Source of the DNA: Siphonodentalium dalli | Taxonomy: Eukaryota; Mollusca; Scaphopoda; Gadilida; Siphonodentaliidae | Assembly: GCA_032622095.1 (NCBI GenBank) | Contig: CP136069.1 | Coordinates: forward strand, 8,634,036 to 8,698,035 | Direction: 5' to 3' | Length of the DNA stretch: 64,000 nucleotides | In this document: piece after piece, positions 10,826 through 20,250 of the stretch | Layout: each line of letters starts with the position of its first letter | Numbering within the stretch: position 1 is the stretch's first letter | The notes under the pieces: model-generated | Seen by the model: only the letters and a program-made list of their open reading frames with translations | Told to the model about the DNA's origin: nothing | Databases searched by the model: none | Position numbers and translations under genes: made by a program

Positions 10826-11760
10826 ATTATTTTAAAACCGGGAATATAAACCTGTGCTGTAGCTGATCGCAAAACGCCAGGGGAACGACTTGTGCGTAAC
10901 GTAACCATCCAAAACATAACGTACTCTGGTAAGAACTTATCACCCTCCTTTCATGCTTAAACAAAAACATATCATCTTTGACTTGTTTATTTTATTTGCA
11001 TTCAAATAAATAATAAACGTGGTGATAAATATATATAAATGTGGATATATAACGACAAATAGAATCAAATTAGCCGTTTTCCATGAAACTCCGGACCGAC
11101 ATGGTAGGTACACAAAGTGTCGAAATCTGAGTACGAAAGTCAGGGTGCTCTCACAGCAGATTGCGATAATAGCCAACCATGAAGATGAAGTTACTTCCGT
11201 ACGATTCGTACTTTGCGAAATACGTACCAAATTGTCCACATATTCTCAACGGTGTATGGAAGACCGACGTTGTAACTAATACTGAACCCCTTAAACCCTT
11301 ATAGACGAATTATAATCACCCTAAAAGATGTAAAGTGACGCAAATATAATTTTACACGTACACATTGACTAACAAAAAATAAGCAAACTTAAAATTCTCT
11401 TAAAAGTGCGCTCCATCGTCTAAAAACTTGAAAGTCATATAGGAATCATTGTTAGTTTTTTCGGAAGTCGTTATATCCGAGGCCCCCTAGGTGTTAGAGC
11501 GTAGCGGTTTTCACTAACGCGTAGAGTATGACACCGCGGTCATTTTGACATATCGAGTGACGTCGTAGTGCGTCGGGAACTGAAAAATCCAAAATGGCGG
11601 CGTGAAGTCGTTATATCTGAGGGCCCCTAGGGTGGTAGACAGTAGCGTTGGGGGGGTATTAGTCTATTAGAAAACATTGTCATGAATGATATAATATTTT
11701 ATTTAGATCCAAACCTATACAAATAGAAATGTGAGTGTCCTCGCGAAACATGTAAGTAGT
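10826..11760. other. Intergenic stretch of the accessory arm
   Basis: No supported gene. Two diverged direct copies of 'gaagtcgttatatc(c/t)gag...cccctagg' lie at about 11465-11508 and 11603-11645. The rest looks unique and AT-rich. Confidence 0.45.
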
Positions 11761-12273
11761 TCAACCGCTATCCGGTGAATAATAACTACAGAGAGAAGGA
11801 CTGCACTCACTACACATTAACATTCCTAACTGATTGTCATGTTGCAAATAACAGGGCACCAGTGTTTTAAGTTCCGGTACAACCGCACACACTTCATCAG
11901 AGGCGTTTATCAAGACGTCGAGTTCTTCAGCACGCAGTGTCAACCCTTTTTTCGTAGGGGCAGGATCATCACAGTTTTGAGGGTAGAAAAACTGTCTAAC
12001 GTGCACTATGCCGTATTGTGTGTCCAATGTCAGGAAAACATTATGTCCCAAATGTATTTTATCCATAGCCGTTTTCGAGGCCAAATTTTCTTTCACTGTT
12101 TGTATATGCTCCAATAGAATATGCCATCGTTGCAGCGTCAGATTCACACCGCATGTAGTGGGTTTTTTACAGTTTTCCCATCGGCGAAGACCCAAAAACG
12201 TCTGATTTTTAAAATCTCCCACTGTCAAATACCGGTCCCGTCCTCAATGTTTTATCATCTTTTTGGATTCCAT
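11761..12273 (-). CDS. Tandem PC4-like (transcriptional coactivator p15) protein, interrupted by an in-frame TGA
   Basis: The frame opens with ATG at 12271-12273 but meets TGA at 12244-12246 (codon 10), then stays open for 160 codons to the stop at 11761-11763. The open part holds two copies of the PC4 fold pattern. The first has YLTVGDFKN, then LGLRRWE, then GVNLTLQRWHIL. The second has HNVFLTL, then VHVRQFFYP, then PTKKGLTLRAEEL. PC4 domains bind single-stranded DNA and act in transcription, so a role in promoter activation or covering ssDNA in protein-primed replication is reasonable inference. The C-terminus has LMCSE (LxCxE type) and several cysteines. Either the TGA is a nonsense mutation, or an upstream exon joins at the AG at 12243-12244. 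The intended start is therefore open. Confidence 0.65.
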
Positions 12274-12616
12274 GATACCTTCTCTTATACACGCAGTATG
12301 AAAAATGATACGGTTCTAATGCCGGCACTGCTTTTTACCTATTGCAAGGTGGTAAAAACGGCCAATCACAAGCGACGTTTCACATATACCCCAATCACAT
12401 TAGCCATAAATAATGATGGATCTCTTTTTAAATATCAGTAATCAATTTTAAAACTGTCCAATGTTAATGGCCAGAAACTGCCAAGGGCACTGTAGTAGAC
12501 ACCTGTATATGTTCATGGGGCGGTTATCATACGCTTACACACAGAGGTTAATTGAAATAATGATTGATCTCTTTTTTTTAAATATCAGTAATCATTTTTA
12601 AAACTGTTTGATATTA
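12274..12616. other. Gap between the PC4-like and BIR genes
   Basis: No gene. A 'gatctctttttaaatatcagtaatca' block followed by 'tttaaaactgt' occurs twice (about 12419-12458 and 12567-12607), a direct repeat beside the two gene ends. Confidence 0.5.
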
Positions 12617-13405
12617 TTAGAAGGTAACGTTTTTTTCCTTTTCCAAACACACTATACACGACGCCTGTTCCGTAGAAGTAGTGTCCATATCTCGGCTGCC
12701 ACCGTCCTCAGAGTCGACGCTTTGAGAGGGTTCCAAACACGCGATTTGCCTCCTATTTTTTTTTTTTTTAATAGAATTCGCATCAGGCCAATCATTTTCA
12801 GCAGAATTTTCCAAGTGTAACTCATCACCCAAGTCCTCGAAAGAAGTTTCTGGCGGTAGCACATGACCTATTTCCTCGAAAGAGGTTTCCAGAGGTAACG
12901 TATGATCCATTTCCCCGAAAGAGGTTTCTGCGGGTAACGCATGACCGCTTTCCTCAAAGGGGTACAGCGCCCCCAACATATCCAGGCTGGGTGTGTTGTA
13001 TGCCGTCGCTGAGTTGGATGCGGAATCTACAGTGAACGTGCAAGCGTTTTCGACCCTCAAATTTCTGGAGGTATCAGGACAGAAAACGTCCAGATAACGC
13101 ATATATCTACAATTTGGAAAAAATTTCAAATGTTCTTGTCGAGGGTTATCACCACTTTCCCATTTATATAAACGACAATCGCAACTATAACATATCGTTT
13201 TGTCACTCTGTCCATTATAAAAAAATCCATCCGATGCTAAAGATTCAGCTGATACCGCACCCGTCCAGTGTTCGAATGTTAGTAATCTCGACTGAAAAGT
13301 TCTGTATCGCGGATATCTGGGTTTCCATGCAGCTGTGACACCATATAATTTTAAAATATCCCGTAATGTAATATAGAGCGTCTCATCAGGGGGGATATCC
13401 ATCAT
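12617..13405 (-). CDS. IAP-like protein: one BIR domain, 13-residue repeats, truncated RING
   Basis: 262 residues from the ATG at 13405. A BIR domain fills about 32-103 and keeps the zinc ligands C72-x2-C75-x16-H92-x6-C99 and the usual FYNG and FFPNC signatures, so it should fold and could bind caspases or IAP antagonists. Residues 155-193 are three tandem 13-residue repeats (core LPxETSFxE). A basic KKKKNRR patch follows (213-219). The C-terminus begins a RING (C250-I-V-C253 and NVTF), but the frame stops there, so E3 ligase activity is not expected unless an unseen exon adds the rest. The gene is divergent from the polymerase gene, 191 bases away. IAP genes are known in insect and mollusc DNA viruses, where they block cell death. 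That role here is inference. Confidence 0.85.
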   Translation of the reverse strand: MMDIPPDETLYITLRDILKLYGVTAAWKPRYPRYRTFQSRLLTFEHWTGAVSAESLASDGFFYNGQSDKTICYSCDCRLYKWESGDNPRQEHLKFFPNCRYMRYLDVFCPDTSRNLRVENACTFTVDSASNSATAYNTPSLDMLGALYPFEESGHALPAETSFGEMDHTLPLETSFEEIGHVLPPETSFEDLGDELHLENSAENDWPDANSIKKKKNRRQIACLEPSQSVDSEDGGSRDMDTTSTEQASCIVCLEKEKNVTF

Positions 13406-13596
13406 GCTGTGAAGTTATATATATGTGAAACACTTAGTTTATAAACACACTATAGTCCGTGATTGATTACTATAACGCCCACCTAAGATGTGACACATCA
13501 TTAAAGTACCTCTATAACTTTGACAGGCAATGTCCATTCATAACGTGCATGTTTTCATAGCGCTAACACACTTATTTATTCATCTCTTTTTAGAGT
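13406..13596. promoter_or_regulatory. Divergent promoter region between the BIR gene and the polymerase gene
   Basis: The 191 bases separate two outward-facing ATGs. A TATATATA run at about 13416-13424 lies just upstream of the BIR gene start. On the + strand side a pyrimidine-rich splice acceptor (AG at 13592-13593) lies right before the polymerase ATG. Confidence 0.4.
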
Positions 13597-14316
13597 ATGG
13601 AGAATTCTCTAGCGGACCGTTTGTTCTCAGAAGGTTTTTCTAGTGACGATTTATTGAGAGGTGTTACTAGAAATGGACAGCGGATGACACTTTTTAACAA
13701 AACTTTGTATGACAGACTGTTACATTTGGAAGCTACACGACGTGCTAGTCGGTTTACATCACATAGAGGAAGTCCTCAAAACGGTGCTTTAGACCTTTCT
13801 AGGGGTTCCATCGCGACTCAACCACCACAGTCTCAGAGCAGACCTCTAGATCTTTCTTCAAGATCTAATGATACCCAGACCTTACCGACACGCCCTCAGA
13901 GCAGACCTTTGGACCTTTCAATGACATCTACACTAAATCAACCGGAGCAACAGCCGCGCAGCCCTCTAGATTTATCTACAGTTATGACTGCCGAAGAATC
14001 TATGAGTCAAAACACAGACTCAGACACACCTATCGAGCCAGTGCTAAATGATGGTACCGCACAGATAGCAGGTGACGACGATGCTCAAGCTTCAACATCA
14101 ACCCCCGCCATTAAACCCTATACTATAACACACAGAGAAACAAAAACGTTTATGAACAGTGCTGCTGAAGAGTCCATATATGATGTGAGGTTTGATCACC
14201 GATGGCAGGATACAGGTTTAAGAGACTTGCAGACAGAACTTACAGACATGTTCAGAGATGTTCTCTCAACGGCCCGAGGTGATAGGGATGATGCTGTGAT
14301 TTGGGCAGAGTCGTAA
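13597..14316 (+). CDS. N-terminal ORF of the polymerase gene, with four xLDLS motifs
   Basis: 239 residues; the stop at 14314-14316 lies in the -1 register relative to the polymerase frame that takes over at 14301. The C-terminal 60 residues (Y-x-I-x(8)-F, then FDHRWQDTGL, then LTDMFRDVLS) look like the N-terminal region that precedes the polymerase in other animal Polintons. This ORF and the next are therefore probably one gene broken by a one-base shift. The middle is low complexity (Pro, Gln, Ser) and contains ALDLS at 64-68 and PLDLS at 83-87, 104-108 and 123-127. PLDLS is the motif by which adenovirus E1A and many repressors bind the corepressor CtBP. Alternatively this is a separate regulatory protein overlapping the polymerase by 16 bases. 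Function is inference. Confidence 0.7.
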   Translation: MENSLADRLFSEGFSSDDLLRGVTRNGQRMTLFNKTLYDRLLHLEATRRASRFTSHRGSPQNGALDLSRGSIATQPPQSQSRPLDLSSRSNDTQTLPTRPQSRPLDLSMTSTLNQPEQQPRSPLDLSTVMTAEESMSQNTDSDTPIEPVLNDGTAQIAGDDDAQASTSTPAIKPYTITHRETKTFMNSAAEESIYDVRFDHRWQDTGLRDLQTELTDMFRDVLSTARGDRDDAVIWAES

Positions 14317-17300
14317 TACACACGACCCAATTAGACAGGCCTATAGTTATTGAATTGACCGCATGGCAAGATCTTACACCCACATTGGTCATGGAAAAAG
14401 TAGAAGCGGTGCTCAATTCAAACGAAAACTTGTCACTGGATGACACATTTAGAATAACCATCGGTTCTATTCGACAACCTAGAGGTGGTGCTACCAACGT
14501 TTGCTTAGACAGTACAGCAGATATTCTAAGAAAAACGTCGATGGTGTCCATAAGGAACAGTGACAAGACGTGTCTCGCACGCTCGATCGTCGTAGCCATG
14601 GCTAAATTATACAAAGTGGATAGGAATATCATTGCGGAATATCCAGGAAAATCACGGAAGTATTTGTTTTTCGAAAAGCATGTTGTTACGGACGGTTATT
14701 ACCATGACCTTGTGAAAAGTACGAGGTATGATCAAAGAAATTTGGCCTACAGCGTTCTGAGACAGTTAGACTTACCCATCGACAAAAGAGGAGAATTAAA
14801 AGACTTGCCGAAATTTGAACAGTTTTTCGAAGTTAACATCATTATAATAAGTGCTAATAGGGGCAATAAAATTCAAAGAGCAAACAACAAATATTCGAAA
14901 AACATATACATTTATTATGATACGGACAAGCACTTCACACCTATAGTATCCGTAACGGGGTTCTTCTGCAAATCATATTTCTGCGAAGATTGTCTCAAAC
15001 CTTATCAGAGACATACGGAACACCGATGTGCGAGCCATTGCATTGCCTGCAAGACCTCTAATTGTTTTCTAACTACGGATATGACGTGTCGCAAGTGTCA
15101 CGTAACGTGTCGGAATGAAGAGTGTTTCACACGTCACAAAACTACCCCACAGGATGGTATTAGTCAGTGTGACAAATACTGGAAATGTACGGTGTGCAAA
15201 AGGGTTATTAACCTAAATAAAAGAGACTTGGAACTCAAACCCCATTTATGTGGTGAATGGAAGTGTTCATCATGCTTTGATATGTTTGTAGGGGAACATT
15301 TCTGTTTTCAAAGACCGCCTCTTCCTGAAAACAACGGTAGCCGTCTAATATTTCTGGATTTCGAATGTTGTCAGGATGAAAAGTTCCATTGCAAAGAGGG
15401 ATATACGCTAGGGACACCGTGCTATTCGTGTACTGAAGCTGAAAGGTGCAGTTACTGCCGTAGGTAAGAAAAATTACACTAAATTCTTCAAAACAAAATC
15501 TGCTGTCCCCCATTATTTTTGTATTGTTATTATTGTAACCTTTTTCGATAACTGTAAGCTATAATTTTTTTTACAGATGTATCGCCTGTAAAATACCCTA
15601 TTGCGGTCTTAACAGACACGTACCGAACCTGGTAGTGGCACATACCGCCTGTGACGAGTGTGAAGATGAACCTGTAACCCCGGAATCAACATGTGTAAAC
15701 TGCGGTTCACGGTGTGCGAAATGCTCCGTCCGGAAAAAGAAACATTTCAAAAATAGACCTTGTCCAGATACTTGTGGAAAGCGACAGTTCATCTCTAGGG
15801 GTGAAAACACTCTATATGACTTTGGATTGTGGCTGTTCACTGATGCGCACAAGGGATTCACTGCGATTTCACACAATGGAAAGGCATATGACAATATTCT
15901 GCTTCTGGAATATCTCGTCTTTAGGGGGGTGCACCCCAGCAGACTTATATATGCAGGTTCGAAGTTGATGTATATGCGCTCCCAGCATGGACTAAGGGTT
16001 ATAGACAGCTTCAACTTCATGTCAATGAGGTTAGCAGCGCTGCCCGCAGCATTCGGACTGGAAGAATTGCATAAAGGTATATTAACATTACAACACCCTC
16101 ACTGTGGACTAAAACTGTCTATGACCCCCCTGAAAAAAAAATAAAAAAATTCTTGTTTTAATTTTAGGTTGGTTTCCACACTTCTTCAACACCGCCGTCA
16201 ATCAAAAGTACAGAGGTCCATACCCCACCCCAGATTACTATGGTGTAGATAGCATGTCTGTCAATGATAGAGAACAGTTCGAGAAATGGTACGCTGCAAA
16301 AACAGGGGAAATATTCGATTTCGAGGAGGAAATCCTGGCATATTGTATCAGCGATGTGGACATTCTACGACAGGCGTGTTTAAAATTCAGAAAGCTGTTC
16401 ATGAAAACTACCGAGAATACTGTAGACCCTTTCAAAAGGGTGACTATATCATCTGCATGTATGGCGGCCTACAAAAGTCTATATCTAGAGGAAACATACA
16501 CTGTAACAGTCACCGAACCTGATGAGACCGAACATACTGCCGTGCCCCTTAAGAAGATTAACGGAAATAGGAAATATTATTATAATGGTTTGTGGGTAGA
16601 CAGATCCATCGTGACACGTGACGGCGCTGTAATATCAAAGGAAAAATTTGTCAGCACGCCTATTGCAAAGGTGCCCTCTGATTCATACAAGGAGTTGAAC
16701 CAGTATTCTCAAGTGTCTATACAATGGCTGCGGTGGTTGGAATATCAGAAAGGTATTGTGATACAACATGCATTGAACGGCTGTGAATATAGAATACCTA
16801 ACAGCAAATACAAAGTGGACGGTTTCTCCGAGGGTACCTGTTACGAATTTCACGGTTAGTATTTATTATAAAAGCATTCCCCCCTTGCATATTCAAACAT
16901 GCATTCCTGCAAATTGTTTAATAATAACTGTATGTTCACAGGTTGCTTCTACCATGCCTGTCCGAAGTGTTATCCACGAGACAGAGACACGACCAAACAC
17001 CCATTGACAGGACAGTCCATGGATGAGATGCACGCGTTAACCATAAAAAAACGACAGTTTATAAAAGCTGCGGGGTACAAATACGTGTGTATTTGGGAGC
17101 ACGAGTTCACTGCTCAGAAAGAGAAAAACCCTGATCTGCGGAAGTTTGCCGATGGTTTGGACTTGCAACCCCGCCTGAATCCTCGCAACAGTTTTTTTGG
17201 CGGTTAGTTTAATATCTAGTAACACCTTAATGCACAACATTTTTTCTTATTTTAGTGAAAAAAAAAAAAAATGCACATGCCTCACACACCCCTTTTTCTA

Positions 17301-18023
17301 AAATAACATTTCCAAATTTTGTTTATTTGTTTGTTACTTATTTAATTATCATATTGTAGGAAGGACTAATACTTGTAAATTGTATTATGACCCTCAAACA
17401 GACGAGGTCGTTTGCACAAACCTCACACACCCCCTTTTTCTAAAATAACATTCCAAAAATTATGTTTTGTTTTTTTGTTGCTTATTTAATTATCATATTG
17501 TAGGAAGGACTAATGCTTGTAAATTGGCTTATGACCCTCAACCAGACGAGGTCGTTAAGTACGTGGATTTCACCTCGCTATATCCTTATATCAACAAGAC
17601 AGCTCTAATGCCATGCGGTCATCCGGAGGTCATATGTACGGGTTTCAAGGACATCGGCGAGTACTTTGGTTTGGGGCTCATAAAGATATTAGCCCCTCGA
17701 GGGTTGTACCATGGTGTGCTACCATACAGATCTGGTGGAAAATTGACTTTCCCGCTATGTCGTAGTTGTGCCGATATACAACAACAAACAACATGCACTC
17801 ATGATGTCGACAATCGGTGTTTGGTAGGAACGTGGACGACCCCCGAAATAAATGTCGCCATCAAGAAAGGTTACCAACTGTTAAAGATCTACGAAGTCTA
17901 CCACTGGAACGAGACAACGCAGTATGACCCTATCACCAAGACAGGTGGACTTTTTGCTGGATATGTTAATAAGCAAGTATAATTGTTGATTAAAGAGATA
18001 AATAACATAATTTTTTATGATAA

Positions 18024-18057
<34 letters not shown>

Positions 18058-18345
18058 TCTGTTTGTATTACATACGTTGTGGGTACATTTCTTTAGAAAT
18101 TCAAACAATACCGTAGTTGTGAGGACCTCGTTATTTCGTAAATATATCCAAACTCGGAGGGTACCTTTAACGAAATAACGGCAATCTTTGTAACGCATGC
18201 GTAGTATAATTTCCGCCTAGTGCGGACGAAAAATATCAAAAATTTCAAAAAATACAAATTTCCGTCGCCTTAAGGGAAAAAATTGTTAACATTGTGAGGA
18301 CATTGTTTTACTATATGAATGTCCTCACAAAGTTGGGTTGACACA

Positions 18346-18390
<45 letters not shown>

Positions 18391-20163
18391 CGGTGTACCC
18401 AACAAAGCGAGGTACTTTCTTTAGAAATTGAAACAATACCGTCATAGCGAGGTACCGCGTTATTTCGTAAAATATCCGAATAAGGAGGGCACCTTTAACG
18501 AAATAACGGGAATTTTTGTAACGCATGCGTAGTAGCATTTCCGCCTAGTGCGGACGAAAATTTTTCAAAAATTTCACAAAATACAAATTTCCGTCCCCTT
18601 AAGAGAAAAAATTGTTAAAATAGCGAGGTACTTTTGGTTACTATATAAAGTACCTCGGAATGTAAGGTAAACCAACGCACACACACACACCCACACACCG
18701 CCGGATGTTTTTAATAAATTAACAATTTTTTTATTGCAGGTTCTTGAAGTTGAAACAAGAAGCGAGTGATTGGCCTAAAGGTGTAAGTTCTGAGGAGGAC
18801 AAGTTAAAATATCTAGAAGACTATGAGAAGGTTGAGGGTATTCGATTGGACCCTGCCAATATAAAAAAACAGCCTGCCTTGAGAGCCACGTCCAAAATGA
18901 TGCTGAACGTCTTATGGTAGGTATATGATTATACCATACTTTTGTTTTCTGAAAGTAAGCCCATGACGGATGTCAGTATTAAATATTATATAATTATGCT
19001 TACATAACTGTATTTACATAATTACAGGGGAAAGTTCGGCGAACGTCTAAACATGACTCAGAGCGACATAATCGATGAATCCGAGCCTGAGAAATTCTTC
19101 AACCTCATATCAGATTCTACGAAACACATGAAGGATTTTCACATAATCAACGACAGTCACATTCAGATATCATATGTTCACGACCGACACTATCTACCTG
19201 AGGATAAGAAAACAAATATGTTTATAGCGACCTTCACGACAGCATGGGCCCGTCTGAAGTTGTACAAGGAATTGGATAAGTTGGGAGAATCGGTACTCTA
19301 TTTTGATACGGGTAAGTTTTCCTTTTTTTTGTTTGTTTGTTTGTTTGTTTTTTTTAATAGAACTGTAGGGGGAGTGGGGGCATGTTAATGTCTGTTTTGA
19401 CACCTGTTACCGTTCTTAGGGGGGAGGGATACCTAAACTATTGACTCTAAAAAATAAACCTGTATTTCTTTTGAAAATAGTGTGTCCTTAATACCTTAGA
19501 TCCCAAATACCCCCCTGGAAGCATTCACTTAAAAACATGGATGTCCTCCTGAGAACCGCCTTAGCTGACTCTCCAAGTTTCTTGTTTTATAAAACCTTAT
19601 TTTATTTTCTCGCTACAGATTCTGTGATCTACGTGGAAATACCCAATGGTCCGCGGGTGGAATGTGGCAGGTATCTGGGTGATTTTACCGATGAATTGGA
19701 CGGACACACGATAACCCATTTCAGGAGCAGCGGTCCTAAAAACTATTCGTACCGGCGATCTGATGGTAAAGAGGTCTGTAAAGTGAGAGGTTTCACTTTG
19801 AGGGGTGTTAACGCTAAGGTAGTTAACTTTAAGGAAATGGACAGAATGATAAGCCTCAAAATGAAAAGCCCTCCGGAAGGTAATGAGTCATCAGATGCAT
19901 CTGCGAACACTGTATATACCAAGCGAAAAAGGGAAGGTGTGGTGGAAGTTGTGTCTAAGGTACGTGGAACAGAGAGAGCCTTATGTAAGAAGCGAAAAAG
20001 GAAGGAAAAGGATACGAACGACGTGTATATAACAGACAATAAAATAAACAGAGGACGTGACAGACCTATACTGTATAATACAATACAGAGAAAAAAATAT
20101 AGTCTGGTGTATACGAAACGTGTGATTCAAAGTAACATGGACACCCTTCCGTATGGTTATTAA
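14301..20163 (+). CDS. polB: Protein-primed family B DNA polymerase (pPolB), eight exons
   Basis: Exons by splice consensus and frame: to 15463, 15577-16076, 16168-16854, 16942-17202, 17504-17972, 18740-18916, 19028-19311 and 19619-20163, giving 1,361 codons from 14301. No ATG opens this frame; it continues from 13597 through a -1 shift. Order: an OTU-like region with DKTC (14562) and HF (14931), as known fused to some Polinton polymerases; a long CxxC-rich region; ExoI DFE (about 15357); ExoII HNGKAYD; ExoIII YCISDVDIL; polA DFTSLYP (17566); polB KMMLNVLWGKFGER, with W for the usual Y; polC DTDS. Introns cut motifs B and C. The intron after 17972 has a GC donor. Basic KRKR clusters end the protein. 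It replicates the linear element from its terminal repeats. Confidence 0.92.
17281..17560 (+). repeat. Tandem duplication of intron 4 end plus start of exon 5
   Basis: About 138 bases (17281-17417), including the 3' end of the intron, its acceptor and the first ~55 bases of exon 5, are repeated at 17422-17560. The upstream copy has a usable TAG acceptor and reads in frame at first, but diverges before the polA motif; only the second copy continues into it. Exon 5 is therefore taken from 17504. Confidence 0.85.
17973..18739 (+). repeat. Intron 5 with two diverged ~300-bp repeats and CA microsatellites
   Basis: The 767-base intron holds two tandem copies of one unit (about 18070-18345 and 18400-18675), each beside a (CA)n run. 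Each unit ends in its own hairpin: GTGAGGACA paired with TGTCCTCAC in the first, GCGAGGTAC paired with GTACCTCG in the second. The splice donor is GC (17973-17974, in GCAAGT) and the acceptor is TTGCAG ending at 18739. Confidence 0.75.
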
Positions 20164-20250
20164 AGTTTATAAGGTGTCCGTATACCTTATATATGTTGTT
20201 TAGGGTATATTGAATATTATAACACATACGTATTGACAAATTCTTTAAGA

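Noticed and set aside
11019-11279. 86-codon plus-strand ORF in the accessory arm
   Set aside because: It starts without context, has no domain and overlaps an equally long antisense ORF.
12440-12600. Missing RING half of the IAP downstream of its stop
   Set aside because: Some loosely similar codons are present, but no zinc-ligand pattern or reliable splice pair was found.
14266-14295. Tiny intron (GTGATAG...GGGCAG) bridging the two polymerase frames
   Set aside because: It would be 30 bases, too short for an animal intron, and a multiple of three, so it would not fix the frame.
14295-14310. Programmed -1 frameshift site in the polymerase gene
   Set aside because: No X-XXY-YYZ slippery heptamer in the right register. 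A plain indel is simpler.
17362-17417. First copy of the duplicated exon start as the true exon 5
   Set aside because: It departs from the coding pattern before the DFTSLYP motif, while the second copy continues in frame through it.
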